From assembly GCF_003363755.1 (NCBI RefSeq), contig NZ_CP031396.1:6232501-6296500 (forward strand): a stretch of DNA of 64,000 bases. Reading direction: 5' to 3'. Positions 32,826-40,485 of this stretch are shown one piece after another. Position numbers and translations under genes: made by a program. The stretch's first letter is position 1. Every line of letters begins with the position of its first letter. The DNA comes from Pseudomonas protegens. Lineage in GTDB: Bacteria; Pseudomonadota; Gammaproteobacteria; Pseudomonadales; Pseudomonadaceae. The notes under the pieces are model-generated. The model saw nothing but the letters and a program-made list of their open reading frames with translations, did no database searches and was not told the DNA's origin.

Positions 32826-33200
32826 ATGCAAAAAATCAAACTCATTCTGGGCTCCGCACTGGCGGTGTTCCTGGCGTACCAGGCCTACGGTTCGTTCTAC
32901 TACGGCACGCCGTATCAGGGCCGCGACTACAGTCCCGACCAGGCCTTCTACTACCAGAAATACCGCTTGTTCAGCTGGCGCACCTGGATTCCCACCATGA
33001 CCATGCCCGGTGATGGCGACAGCTCGCGGTACAGCGTTGGCGGCTACCTGCGAGTGTTCAAGGCCGACGGCACGCTGGTGGGGCAGTCCTATGACGGCTG
33101 CATTGCGGTGGTGGAAGTGTCCTGGTACGACGATGCGGTGGGCGGCTTCGGCTGCAGCGAGCACTTGATCGCGCTGTCCGCGAAGGCCACGTCGGACTGA
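32826..33200 (+). CDS. Uncharacterised small envelope protein
   Basis: A 124-residue protein with an N-terminal hydrophobic segment (IKLILGSALAVFLAYQAYG) that is either a membrane anchor or an uncleaved signal. A beta-rich part with many Tyr and Trp follows (SWRTWIPTMTMPG, VAVVEVSWYDDAV is the general character). Two Cys lie near GCIAVVE and GCSEH. The ATG at 32826 has AAAAGGAAC upstream. No family is recognised. It is divergent from the Tai4-like gene across 303 bases (32523-32825). That gap contains a GGCGCT/AGCGCC hairpin at about 32700-32714 and no other feature I can support. Confidence 0.6.
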   Translation: MQKIKLILGSALAVFLAYQAYGSFYYGTPYQGRDYSPDQAFYYQKYRLFSWRTWIPTMTMPGDGDSSRYSVGGYLRVFKADGTLVGQSYDGCIAVVEVSWYDDAVGGFGCSEHLIALSAKATSD

Positions 33201-33228
33201 GCGTTCAGTCCCGGCGCCCGCCCATGGG

Positions 33229-34641
33229 CTATGGCTCGCGGCGCGCCGTCCAGGCGCTGCCCAGCCGCAGCGGTTGATGGCAGGGAATCGACAAGGTCGC
33301 GCGCAGGCCGCCCAGGGGCAGGTTGTCGAGGCTGATCCGGCCACCCAGGTGGCGGGCGATGACGCTGACGATGGTCAGCCCAAGGCCGGCGCCGTGGGCG
33401 TTGCCGCGACTGTAGAAGCGCTCGAACAGCCGCTCGCGTTCCCCTTCATCGATGCCCGGGCCCTGGTCTTCCACGCTCAGTTCGAAGTGTTCGTCGACCT
33501 GGGTCAGGCGCACGCTGATCACGCCATTGGCCGGTGAAAAGTTCACCGCGTTGCTGATCAGGTTATTCAGGGCAATGTCGATGGAGGCCGCTTCAGCGCG
33601 AACCGGATAGGGACGCTCGTCCACCTCGAAGGACAGTTCCAGGCCCTTGTTCAGCAGCCACGGGGTCAGTTGCACCAGGCTGTCGCGCACGGTATGGGCC
33701 AGGTCCACGGTCTGCTCGCTGGGCATCTGCGCCTTGGGTTCCAGGCGGGCCATGGTCAGCAACTGGTTGACCAGGCGCCCGGCGCGGTCGACGCCCAGGA
33801 TCAGCGATTCCAGGGAGGCCCGGCGTTCCTGTTCGGTGCCGGCTTGCAACAGGTTCTGCGCGTGCACGCGCAACACCGCCAGGGGCGTGCGCAGCTCATG
33901 GGCGGCGTCGGCAATGAAGCGCCGCTCGCGGCCCAGCAGTTCCTGAATCTGCGTCAGCATGCGGTTGAGGGCAGCCTGCATGGGTTCCAGTTCCCTGGGC
34001 AGCGGTTCCAGGTGCAGGGGTTCCAGGGAACCGCTGGGCCGGGCCCGGAGCAGGGCGGCCATATTGGCCAGGGGGCGCAGGCCCCAGCCGATGGCCAGCC
34101 AGATCATCAGCACCAGCAGCAGGCTGCCGACCACATTGGGCCACAGGGTGTGGCGCATGATGCGGTTGACCAGGTCACTGCGCACATCGACTCGCTCGCC
34201 GACCCAGACCCGCAGCCCGGAATCCTGATCATCCAGGATAAAGGTGCGCCACTGATGGTCGTTGCCGTCCTGTTCATTGCCGAACCCTGGCGTCAGCGGC
34301 TGCACCGCCAGGGCAGGGGCGCTGGTGGTGCGCACCAGCAGGCTGCCTTTGCGGTCCCACACCTGGAAGGCGATCTTGCTTTCGTAGGGGTGACCGTCGA
34401 CCTGGGGCATGGCCTGGCTCAGTGCCAGGTTGAAGGCGTGATACAGCTGGGCCTGCTCGGCGCTGCTGTTGGGCATGCGCATGATGCCCAGCAGCAGCCT
34501 TGCATGTTGCGCCAGTTGGGCGTCGTAGACCTCGTCGATCTCGTGGTTGCTGTCGTGCAGGTTGAAGGTCGTCAGAATCAGCAGGCCGGCGAACAGCAGA
34601 CCGATGATCAGGGTCAGGGTGCGTCGGCGGATCGAATTCAT
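33229..34641 (-). CDS. QseC/PmrB-type sensor histidine kinase
   Basis: A 470-residue membrane kinase. Helix 1 is LTLIIGLLFAGLLILTTF, then a periplasmic sensor of about 140 residues, helix 2 (VVGSLLLVLMIWLAIGWGL) and a HAMP-like linker. The H-box ADAAHELRTPLAVLR, N-box NNLISNAVNF and G-boxes DQGPGIDEGE and GAGLGLTIVS follow. All catalytic motifs are intact. It overlaps the response regulator gene by four bases. The layout matches the QseC/PmrB/TctE group. It is the last gene of the operon starting at 39579, and its signal is unknown. Confidence 0.92.
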   Translation of the reverse strand: MNSIRRRTLTLIIGLLFAGLLILTTFNLHDSNHEIDEVYDAQLAQHARLLLGIMRMPNSSAEQAQLYHAFNLALSQAMPQVDGHPYESKIAFQVWDRKGSLLVRTTSAPALAVQPLTPGFGNEQDGNDHQWRTFILDDQDSGLRVWVGERVDVRSDLVNRIMRHTLWPNVVGSLLLVLMIWLAIGWGLRPLANMAALLRARPSGSLEPLHLEPLPRELEPMQAALNRMLTQIQELLGRERRFIADAAHELRTPLAVLRVHAQNLLQAGTEQERRASLESLILGVDRAGRLVNQLLTMARLEPKAQMPSEQTVDLAHTVRDSLVQLTPWLLNKGLELSFEVDERPYPVRAEAASIDIALNNLISNAVNFSPANGVISVRLTQVDEHFELSVEDQGPGIDEGERERLFERFYSRGNAHGAGLGLTIVSVIARHLGGRISLDNLPLGGLRATLSIPCHQPLRLGSAWTARREP

Positions 34642-35300
34642 CGACGCTCCTCCACCAGATAACCGACCCCGCGAATGGTGCGGATCAGGTCGGCGGAAAA
34701 CTTCTTGCGCAGATGATGGATGTGCACTTCCAGGGTGTTGCTCTCGGCCTCTTCATTCCAGCCGTAGAGCAACTGCACCAGGCGGTCGCGGGTCATCACC
34801 CGGCCCGGCGGCGAGAGCAGTTCGTAGAGCAGCTGGTACTCCTTGGGTGTCAGGGCCACCGGCTCGCCGTGGTAGTGCACCTGTTGGGTGCCAGGGTCGA
34901 GGCTGATGCCGGCGTGCTCGATCAGCACCCGGGCGCGCCCGGCACTGCGCCGCAGCAGGGCCCGCAGCCGGGCCTTGAGTTCGTCCAGGTCGAAGGGCTT
35001 GATCAGGTAGTCATCGGCGCCGGCGTCCAGGCCGGCGATACGGTCCTCGGTGGCGTCCCGGGCGGTGAGAATCAGCACCGGCAGGGTCGAGCCGCTGTCA
35101 CGCAGGCGCTTGAGCACTTGCAGTCCATCCAGGCGCGGCAGGCCGAGGTCGAGCAGGGCCAGGTCGAAGGTTTCGCTGAGCAGCGCATGCAACGCGCTGC
35201 TGCCGTCCTTGAGCCAGTCCACGGTGTAGCCTTCGCGAGTCAAGGCTTGGTGGATACCTTCGCCCAGGGGCTGGTCGTCCTCGATCAGTAGTAAGCGCAC
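34638..35300 (-). CDS. OmpR/PhoB-family response regulator (QseB/PmrA-like)
   Basis: A 220-residue regulator with a receiver domain (LLLIEDDQPLGEGI with the acidic pair, phosphorylation site LALLDLGLPRLDG, conserved Lys in LIKPFDLDE). A winged-helix output domain follows (LTPKEYQLLYELL, TLEVHIHHLRKKF, IRTIRGVGYL). The start is GTG 35300 with AGGAG five bases upstream, which gives the usual MRLLLIEDD. Its subgroup binds paired CTTAA-type half-sites. Two such boxes lie at 39629 and 39671 upstream of the operon that ends with this gene, which suggests autoregulation. Confidence 0.93.
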   Translation of the reverse strand: MRLLLIEDDQPLGEGIHQALTREGYTVDWLKDGSSALHALLSETFDLALLDLGLPRLDGLQVLKRLRDSGSTLPVLILTARDATEDRIAGLDAGADDYLIKPFDLDELKARLRALLRRSAGRARVLIEHAGISLDPGTQQVHYHGEPVALTPKEYQLLYELLSPPGRVMTRDRLVQLLYGWNEEAESNTLEVHIHHLRKKFSADLIRTIRGVGYLVEERR

Positions 35301-35322
35301 AACGACTCCTGTCCTGTCCGGA

Positions 35323-35967
35323 TCATTTGATTTTCTTGCCCACCTCGGCCAGCAGCGCCTGGATCTCCTCGCGCCGGCCCTTGTCGGCCACTTCCCGCCC
35401 GGGGCGCGGAGCAGCTTGCAATGCCTTGAGCAAAGCGACCCGGGCCTCGCCGTAGCGGCCCTGGCGATACAGGTGGTCACCCCAGAAGTACAGACTATCC
35501 AGGCCGTCTGGGTTTTGCTGCAAGGCTTGCTTGAGCAGTTCCTCGGCCTTGTCGGCGTCGCCGAACCCGATGGGCCAGCCAGGAACGCGATCATACAGTG
35601 CACCCAGGCTGGTGTAGGCAGAACCCTGCAGGGCCTTGGGGTCCAGGTTCAGCGCCCGTTCCAGGTCGGCCTTGGCCGCCTTGACCTTGCTCAAGGCCCC
35701 CAGCCCGCCCTGGGCTCCGGCCCAACTGCTGGTGACGATGCCCGACCAGATCCAGGCTTCGGCGACCGCCGGGCGCTCCTGGGTAAAGGCCCGGGTTTGC
35801 GTGGCCAGCTGTTCAAAGGCGGCGGCCCGTTGCTCGGCCGGCACCTGGTACTGAATGTGCGCCCAGCCTTGCTGGATGACGCCGAGACGTTGCTGGTCCG
35901 CCGTATCCAGGGCCCAGGCGGGCAGGCTCAAACAGCCCAGCAACAGTGCGCTGATCAGGTTCTTCAT
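35323..35967 (-). CDS. Exported tetratricopeptide-repeat protein
   Basis: A 214-residue protein with a signal peptide (MKNLISALLLGCLSLPAWA) and helical repeats, including ADLERALNLDPKALQGSAYT, KAEELLKQALQQNPDGLDSL and GEARVALLKALQAAP, in TPR form. It is periplasmic and probably a binding or scaffolding partner for other operon products. It overlaps the SDR gene by four bases and lies 22 bases before the response regulator. No enzymatic motif is present. Confidence 0.8.
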   Translation of the reverse strand: MKNLISALLLGCLSLPAWALDTADQQRLGVIQQGWAHIQYQVPAEQRAAAFEQLATQTRAFTQERPAVAEAWIWSGIVTSSWAGAQGGLGALSKVKAAKADLERALNLDPKALQGSAYTSLGALYDRVPGWPIGFGDADKAEELLKQALQQNPDGLDSLYFWGDHLYRQGRYGEARVALLKALQAAPRPGREVADKGRREEIQALLAEVGKKIK

Positions 35968-36773
35968 GGTTTTTCGTGCTCCCGTTCGGATCGGATACTC
36001 AGCCGCCGGATCAGCGGCAGGTGTTTACGCAGGCCGCGGTCCACCAGGTTGGGCAGCAGACTGTTGAGGCGGACAAAAAAACGTTCCGGCCAGCCCAGGT
36101 ACAACTCGCGGTGGTCGCCGGCGATGGCGTGGACCACCGCGCTGGCCACGGTCTGCGGATCGTCGACGTTGCTTTTCAAGGCATCGTTCAAGGCCTGGGC
36201 GGCGGGGCTGTTCATGCTGGTGCGGGTGGCTCGCGGCGCCACATAGAGCACGTTGACCCGGGTGTCCGCCAGTTCCCGGCGCAGGGCCTCGGAGAAGCCG
36301 CGCAAGGCGAACTTGCTGGCGCAGTAGGCGGCATAACCGGGGTAGCCGATGGAGCCATAGGTGGAGCCGACGTTCACCACCATGGCGCTGGGAGCCTGTT
36401 GCAACAGCGGTAGCAGCAGGCGAGTCAGGCACATCGGTGCGCCGATGTTGACCGCCAGCATGGCGTTGATCTCGGCGTCTTCGAGCTGTTCGAGCATGGC
36501 GAAGTGATTGATTCCGGCGGCGTTGATCAGCAGGTTGACGCTACCGATGGCCTCGGCGGCCAGCAGCACCTTGCGCCGGTCGCTGAGGAAGGTCAGGTCT
36601 GCCGAGACCCAGCACAGTTGATTCGGGTAACGCGCCAGCAGCGGCTCCAGGGGTTCCTTGTGCCGGGCCACGGCCAGCACCTGGGCGCCACTGGCGCACA
36701 AGGCCTCGGCGATGGCCAGGCCGATGCCGCCACTGGCCCCGGTGAGCACGGCGCGGGTTTCAGGCAGGCGCAT
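35964..36773 (-). CDS. SDR-family oxidoreductase
   Basis: A 269-residue short-chain dehydrogenase with cofactor site LTGASGGIGLAIAEAL. NAAGINHF carries the NAG-like motif, and the catalytic Ser in NVGSTYGSIGYPGYAAYCASK is followed by YxxxK. The C-terminal extension of about 60 residues with a hydrophobic end (PERFFVRLNSLLPNLV) is seen in SDRs that act on long-chain or membrane-bound substrates. It overlaps both neighbours. With an acyl-CoA synthetase and a diiron protein in the operon, a fatty-acyl substrate is inferred. Confidence 0.85.
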   Translation of the reverse strand: MRLPETRAVLTGASGGIGLAIAEALCASGAQVLAVARHKEPLEPLLARYPNQLCWVSADLTFLSDRRKVLLAAEAIGSVNLLINAAGINHFAMLEQLEDAEINAMLAVNIGAPMCLTRLLLPLLQQAPSAMVVNVGSTYGSIGYPGYAAYCASKFALRGFSEALRRELADTRVNVLYVAPRATRTSMNSPAAQALNDALKSNVDDPQTVASAVVHAIAGDHRELYLGWPERFFVRLNSLLPNLVDRGLRKHLPLIRRLSIRSEREHEKP

Positions 36774-37434
36774 GGGCGCGCTCCCCGACACGTGGCAGAC
36801 CGCGGAACATCTCGCTGTACAGGTGGTAGACCACCTTCGAGGCATGGATCACTGCGGCCTGGTCGGCAGGGTCGTCGAGACGGTCCATCAGGCGCTTGTA
36901 AGTCTGCATATGCTCGATGTCCAGGGAGCCGTGGGAGGCCAGGTAACTGAAGGCGCTCGGGGGCAGTTGCAGACTGTCCTGGATGCTGCCGGCGGCCAGG
37001 GTGGCCAGGGCGATGCTGGTGCCTTCGAGCACGTTGACCATGCCGAACAGTCCCACCGGATTGTCCCGGGCGATCAGGTCATAGAGAAAGCTCACCATCA
37101 ACTCGATGGCCAGGGACGGGCGGCCATCGCGAACCGCCAGACGGTCGCCGCCGCAGGCGACGATGTCGTTGAGCACCCACTGTTCATGGCCGTACTCCTC
37201 CTCGATGTACTCGCACACCGCGCCGCGCAGCCATTCCAGACGTTCCGGCAGGCGTGCGCCGCACGCCATCATCAGCGGCACGGTGTGGCGCACGTGGTAG
37301 TAGGCCTGGGTCAGGAATGCCCGGTAGCCCTCAAGGCTGACCTGGCCGGCCAGGGCTTCACGAATGATCGGCAGGCTGAACAGCTGTTCCCGTTCCCGGG
37401 AGGTGGCGGCTTGCAGTTGGTCGAAAAAACTCAT
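36760..37434 (-). CDS. Haem-oxygenase-like diiron (TenA/UndA-type) protein
   Basis: A 224-residue all-helical protein of the TenA/PqqC fold. Putative metal ligands follow the pattern of haem-oxygenase-like diiron oxidases: E80 and H83 in EEEYGHEQW, E137 in NVLEGTSIAL, and H168, D172, H175 in SHGSLDIEHM. The same set is used by UndA, which turns lauric acid into 1-undecene. The protein is shorter than UndA and otherwise dissimilar, so the reaction is not assigned. It overlaps the acyl-CoA synthetase gene by four bases and the SDR gene by 14. Confidence 0.75.
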   Translation of the reverse strand: MSFFDQLQAATSREREQLFSLPIIREALAGQVSLEGYRAFLTQAYYHVRHTVPLMMACGARLPERLEWLRGAVCEYIEEEYGHEQWVLNDIVACGGDRLAVRDGRPSLAIELMVSFLYDLIARDNPVGLFGMVNVLEGTSIALATLAAGSIQDSLQLPPSAFSYLASHGSLDIEHMQTYKRLMDRLDDPADQAAVIHASKVVYHLYSEMFRGLPRVGERAHAPA

Positions 37435-38912
37435 GACGATGATTCCTCGGAATGAACAGTAGGGCAGAGCAGGTCGCGGTAGCGTTCAACGATGGCCTCG
37501 CGGCGAGGCCGGCCGTTGGCGGTGAGCAGGCCGTTGGCTGGGGTGAAGGGTTGCTGCAGGCGGGTCCAGTGGTGGACCTGGGCGTAGTCCGGCAAGGCCT
37601 CGTTGGCCTGGGCCACGGCAGCGGCCAGTTGGCTGTCGCTGCAGTCCGGCCGATGGGGCCAGAGCAGGGCGTGGTTGCGGGGCAGGGCCTCGCCGTAGAC
37701 GAAGGCCTGGGCAATATGGCTGCGCTGGGTCAGTTCGGCTTCGACCCATTCAGGGTTGACGTTGCGCCCGTAGCTGGTGACGAACTGATGCTTCTTGCGG
37801 CCCTTGAGATAGAGGTAGCCATCGCTGTCGAACTCACCGATATCGCCGCTGTGCCACCAGCGCTCGACCCGCTCGGGTTCACCCAGGTAGCCCAGTAGCA
37901 GCGAGCCCTCGATCAGCACCTCGCCGTCGGCTGACAGGTGCACTCGGACATGGGGCAAGGGCTGGCCGACGCTGCCCGGGCGGTGTGCGCCAGGACGGTT
38001 GAGGCACACCACCGAGGCGCATTCCGACAGCCCATAGCCCTCGTACACCGGCAGGCCCAGGCGCTGGGCGCGTTGCAGCAGCTCCAGCGAGACCTTGGCC
38101 CCGCCCACGGCGGCAAAGCGCAGGCTGGCGGGATTGAACAGGCGCTGTTCGGCGGCCCCCACCAACAACAGCAACAACTGCGGCACCAGGATCAGGCTTT
38201 CGGGCTGGCGCTGGGCCAGGCAGCCGAGCAAGGTGGGCGCGTCGACCCCGCTGGCGCCCTGGATGCCCAGGGTTTTCTGGCTTGGCAGGCTGAGGGTGGC
38301 ACCGGCATAGAGCGCGGCGTAGCAGCCCAGGTTTTCCAGGAGAATCCCCAGGGGCAGCAGCGCCAGGTGATGGCGCGGGTTGCTGGAGTGACTGGCCTGT
38401 TCCAGTTCCCGGGCCACCTGCAGCAGGCTGTCGGCGCCCAGGCACACGCCTTTGGGGGTGCCGGTGGTGCCGGAGGTGAAGGTCAGTTTCGCGGTGCCTG
38501 GCGGCAGGATCGAGGGCCCATCGAAGCGTCGGCGCCAGAATTCGCCCTGGCGCTCATAGCCGGCGGCTTGCAGTGGCGCCTCCTGGCCGTCTTCGGCCAG
38601 CAGCAGCTCGGCGCGGCTCTGTTCCAGGCAGTGCTGGCGCTGGGCAGCGCTGAAGAAGGGCGGCAGGGTCAGGCAGGTCAGGCCCTCGAACAGGGCCGCC
38701 AGGTCCCAGAGCAGCAGTTCCGGGCCGTTGTCCAGGGCCAGGGCCAGCACGTTGACCTGTGCCTCACGCAGCCGTTGCTGGCGGTCGATCACCTCGGCAT
38801 ACAGGGTGGCGTAGTCCAGGCGCAGACGATCGCCCCAGAGTGCAATGTGGGTGGTCTTTTCTTCGGCGTGCTTGCGTAGTGCTTCCTTGAAGCGCTGCAC
38901 TTCAGGCGACAT
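37431..38912 (-). CDS. AMP-binding acyl-CoA/acyl-ACP synthetase
   Basis: A 493-residue ANL-superfamily adenylating enzyme. The phosphate loop is LTFTSGTTGTPKGVCLGAD, the A5 region is VYEGYGLSECASVV, and HSGDIGEFDSDGYLYLKGRKK carries the conserved Asp and the hinge. The C-terminal Lys region is shorter than normal. It activates a carboxylic acid, probably a fatty acid, as acyl-AMP. The ATG at 38912 overlaps the end of the hemolysin-family gene. Its place between that gene and a diiron oxidase suggests it supplies an activated acyl chain. Confidence 0.88.
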   Translation of the reverse strand: MSPEVQRFKEALRKHAEEKTTHIALWGDRLRLDYATLYAEVIDRQQRLREAQVNVLALALDNGPELLLWDLAALFEGLTCLTLPPFFSAAQRQHCLEQSRAELLLAEDGQEAPLQAAGYERQGEFWRRRFDGPSILPPGTAKLTFTSGTTGTPKGVCLGADSLLQVARELEQASHSSNPRHHLALLPLGILLENLGCYAALYAGATLSLPSQKTLGIQGASGVDAPTLLGCLAQRQPESLILVPQLLLLLVGAAEQRLFNPASLRFAAVGGAKVSLELLQRAQRLGLPVYEGYGLSECASVVCLNRPGAHRPGSVGQPLPHVRVHLSADGEVLIEGSLLLGYLGEPERVERWWHSGDIGEFDSDGYLYLKGRKKHQFVTSYGRNVNPEWVEAELTQRSHIAQAFVYGEALPRNHALLWPHRPDCSDSQLAAAVAQANEALPDYAQVHHWTRLQQPFTPANGLLTANGRPRREAIVERYRDLLCPTVHSEESSS

Positions 38913-39579
38913 GGGTGCTCTCCTCGAATGACTCCGGCAAGCCCAGGCGGTTGAACATCCCCATGTTGCGCAAATGGATGAAGCCTGCGCGGATGCTGCC
39001 CACGTGTACCGATGGCTGGCTTTGGTAGTAACTGCCCCAGTGATGCCGTTCTTCACCCAGGCGCTCGGGGTCGGCCGCGCACAGGGTCAAGGGGCGCAGG
39101 CCCAGGCGATGAAAGCTGTTGACCAGGCCGATGTTGCCGGTGAACGCCACCCACTCCAGGCCACCCATGGCCAGCAGCCAGGTGATGGCGATGATGGACA
39201 GGCGTGCGCTGCCGGTGTCGCTGGCCGCCAGGTTGCCCACTTCCACCACGCCCTGACGCGCTGTCGGGCGCTGGGCGGCGAAGTCGATCAACTCCTCGAT
39301 CGGTGCATCCAGATAACGTTCCAGAAACAGCGGGCCGCTGCTGGCCAGGCGCGCCCCGGCGACGGCGCACAGCGCGCCCTGGGGATCACTCAAACCGAAC
39401 AGCTCGGGCATGAACTGACGGATGGTGGCGCCGTGGACCTGCTGGAATCGCTGGCTGACGTAGGTTTCGAAGACGGGGCGCTGAACCTCCCCCGGCAGGC
39501 TGCGGGCCAGGGTCAGGGCCGTGGCGCAGTCCCGGCCGAAGTTGAGGGGCAGATGGATGTTCCAGTCAAAACCAGGCAT
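38902..39579 (-). CDS. Thermostable hemolysin family protein
   Basis: A 225-residue protein of the thermostable (delta) hemolysin family first described in Vibrio, with a GNAT-like fold. Recognisable features are VFETYVSQRFQQVHGATIRQFMPELFGL, the ARQGVVEVGNLAASDTGSARL core and VAFTGNIGLVNSFHRLGL. There is no signal peptide, so a direct toxin role is doubtful; an acyl- or aminoacyl-transfer role is a structural inference. The ATG at 39579 has GGAGG upstream. It is the first gene of the seven-gene operon and lies about 50 bases downstream of a PmrA/QseB-like box. Confidence 0.85.
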   Translation of the reverse strand: MPGFDWNIHLPLNFGRDCATALTLARSLPGEVQRPVFETYVSQRFQQVHGATIRQFMPELFGLSDPQGALCAVAGARLASSGPLFLERYLDAPIEELIDFAAQRPTARQGVVEVGNLAASDTGSARLSIIAITWLLAMGGLEWVAFTGNIGLVNSFHRLGLRPLTLCAADPERLGEERHHWGSYYQSQPSVHVGSIRAGFIHLRNMGMFNRLGLPESFEESTHVA

Positions 39580-39628
39580 GGATGCAGAGCCTCCCGAGGC
39601 ATGTTGGGGAGGAGTATCGGCAGGCTTT

Positions 39629-39645
39629 CTTAACGAAGTCTGAAG
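39629..39645 (-). promoter_or_regulatory. PmrA/QseB-type box 1
   Basis: On the minus strand the site reads CTTCAG-ACTTC-GTTAAG, two CTTAAG-like half-sites with a five-base spacer. It lies 50 bases upstream of the hemolysin-family gene. The half-site spacing of 11 matches boxes bound by OmpR-family regulators such as PmrA and QseB. The regulator is probably the one encoded at 34638-35300. Confidence 0.6.
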
Positions 39646-39670
39646 ATGGCCAAAAGACATTTTTTGCGCT

Positions 39671-39687
39671 CTTCAGGTTGCCTTAAG
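39671..39687 (+). promoter_or_regulatory. PmrA/QseB-type box 2
   Basis: The plus strand reads CTTCAG-GTTGC-CTTAAG, the same pattern as box 1 in opposite orientation. It lies 105 bases before the cytochrome b561 gene and about 90 bases before the hemolysin operon. Two facing boxes in one divergent promoter suggest coordinate control of both sides. Confidence 0.62.
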
Positions 39688-39792
39688 GCTGGCAACACAA
39701 GGTGGCGCACCCGAGCGACCGAAGAAGGCGTTGCGCGGGTCCTGCGACGACCTGAATGACTCGGGCGTCCCGAACCACCGTGAGGACTGTGT

Positions 39793-40344
39793 ATGACTGC
39801 TCAATCCGTACCATCGCGTTACGCGCGACTGTCGATCCTGATGCACTGGCTGATGCTGGCGCTGTTCGTCGGCGTCTACGCCTGCATTGAACTCAAGGGC
39901 CTGATGCCACGGGGCAGTGCGGCCCGGGGGCTGTTTCTCGGGCTGCACAGCCTGTTCGGGATCAGCATCTTCGCCCTGGTGTGGATTCGCCTGGTGGCCC
40001 GCCTGCAACCGCGACCGCCGATCTTGCCGGCGCCCTCAGCCTGGCAGACCGGGCTGTCGCACCTGATGCACCTGGTCCTTTATGCGCTGATGATTGCCAC
40101 GCCGCTGCTGGCCTGGCTGATGCTCTCGGCGGCGGGCAAGCCCGTGCCTTACTTCGAGTTCTTCCTGCCGGCCGCGCCAGTGACGGTGGACCCTGATCAG
40201 GCGCGATTCTTCAAGCACTGGCACGAGCAACTGGGTAGCGCCGGCTACTGGCTGATCGGCCTGCATGCCGTGGCTGGGCTGTTCCACCACTACTGGGTCG
40301 GCGACAACACCCTCAAGCGCATGCTGCCGGGTGCCCGACGCTGA
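39793..40344 (+). CDS. Cytochrome b561
   Basis: A 183-residue inner-membrane dihaem b-type cytochrome with four helices. Haem-ligand His residues are in ILMHWLMLALFVGVY, GLHSLFGISIF, LSHLMHLVLYALM and LIGLHAVAGLFHHYW. The family moves electrons from quinol, for example to superoxide or periplasmic partners. It is divergent from the hemolysin operon and shares its regulatory region. It could supply or remove electrons for the diiron or SDR enzymes, but this is only contextual. Confidence 0.92.
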   Translation: MTAQSVPSRYARLSILMHWLMLALFVGVYACIELKGLMPRGSAARGLFLGLHSLFGISIFALVWIRLVARLQPRPPILPAPSAWQTGLSHLMHLVLYALMIATPLLAWLMLSAAGKPVPYFEFFLPAAPVTVDPDQARFFKHWHEQLGSAGYWLIGLHAVAGLFHHYWVGDNTLKRMLPGARR

Positions 40345-40364
40345 CATACGGCGTGGCCGGCAGA

Positions 40365-40453
40365 CGCCGGCTGGCCAGCGAACCGCCGCGCCGCGGTCTG
40401 CCGATTCTCCACGGCGTCCTCAGGATCGCTTTCGCCGGCAAGCCGGCTCCTAC
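40365..40453. repeat. REPIN (inverted REP pair)
   Basis: CGCCGGCTGGCCAGCGAA at the left faces TTCGCCGGCAAGCCGGCTCCTAC at the right. This second REP doublet of the window sits between the convergent cytochrome b561 and DUF6602 genes. The intervening sequence is GC-rich and holds no gene. Confidence 0.8.
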
Positions 40454-40485
40454 GGGGGGACGGTCCGTGGGGGCTGTCGATGGCT

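Noticed and set aside
36760..37434. Calling the diiron protein UndA.
   Set aside because: The ligand pattern matches, but the protein is shorter, the rest of the sequence differs and the operon context is not that of undA.
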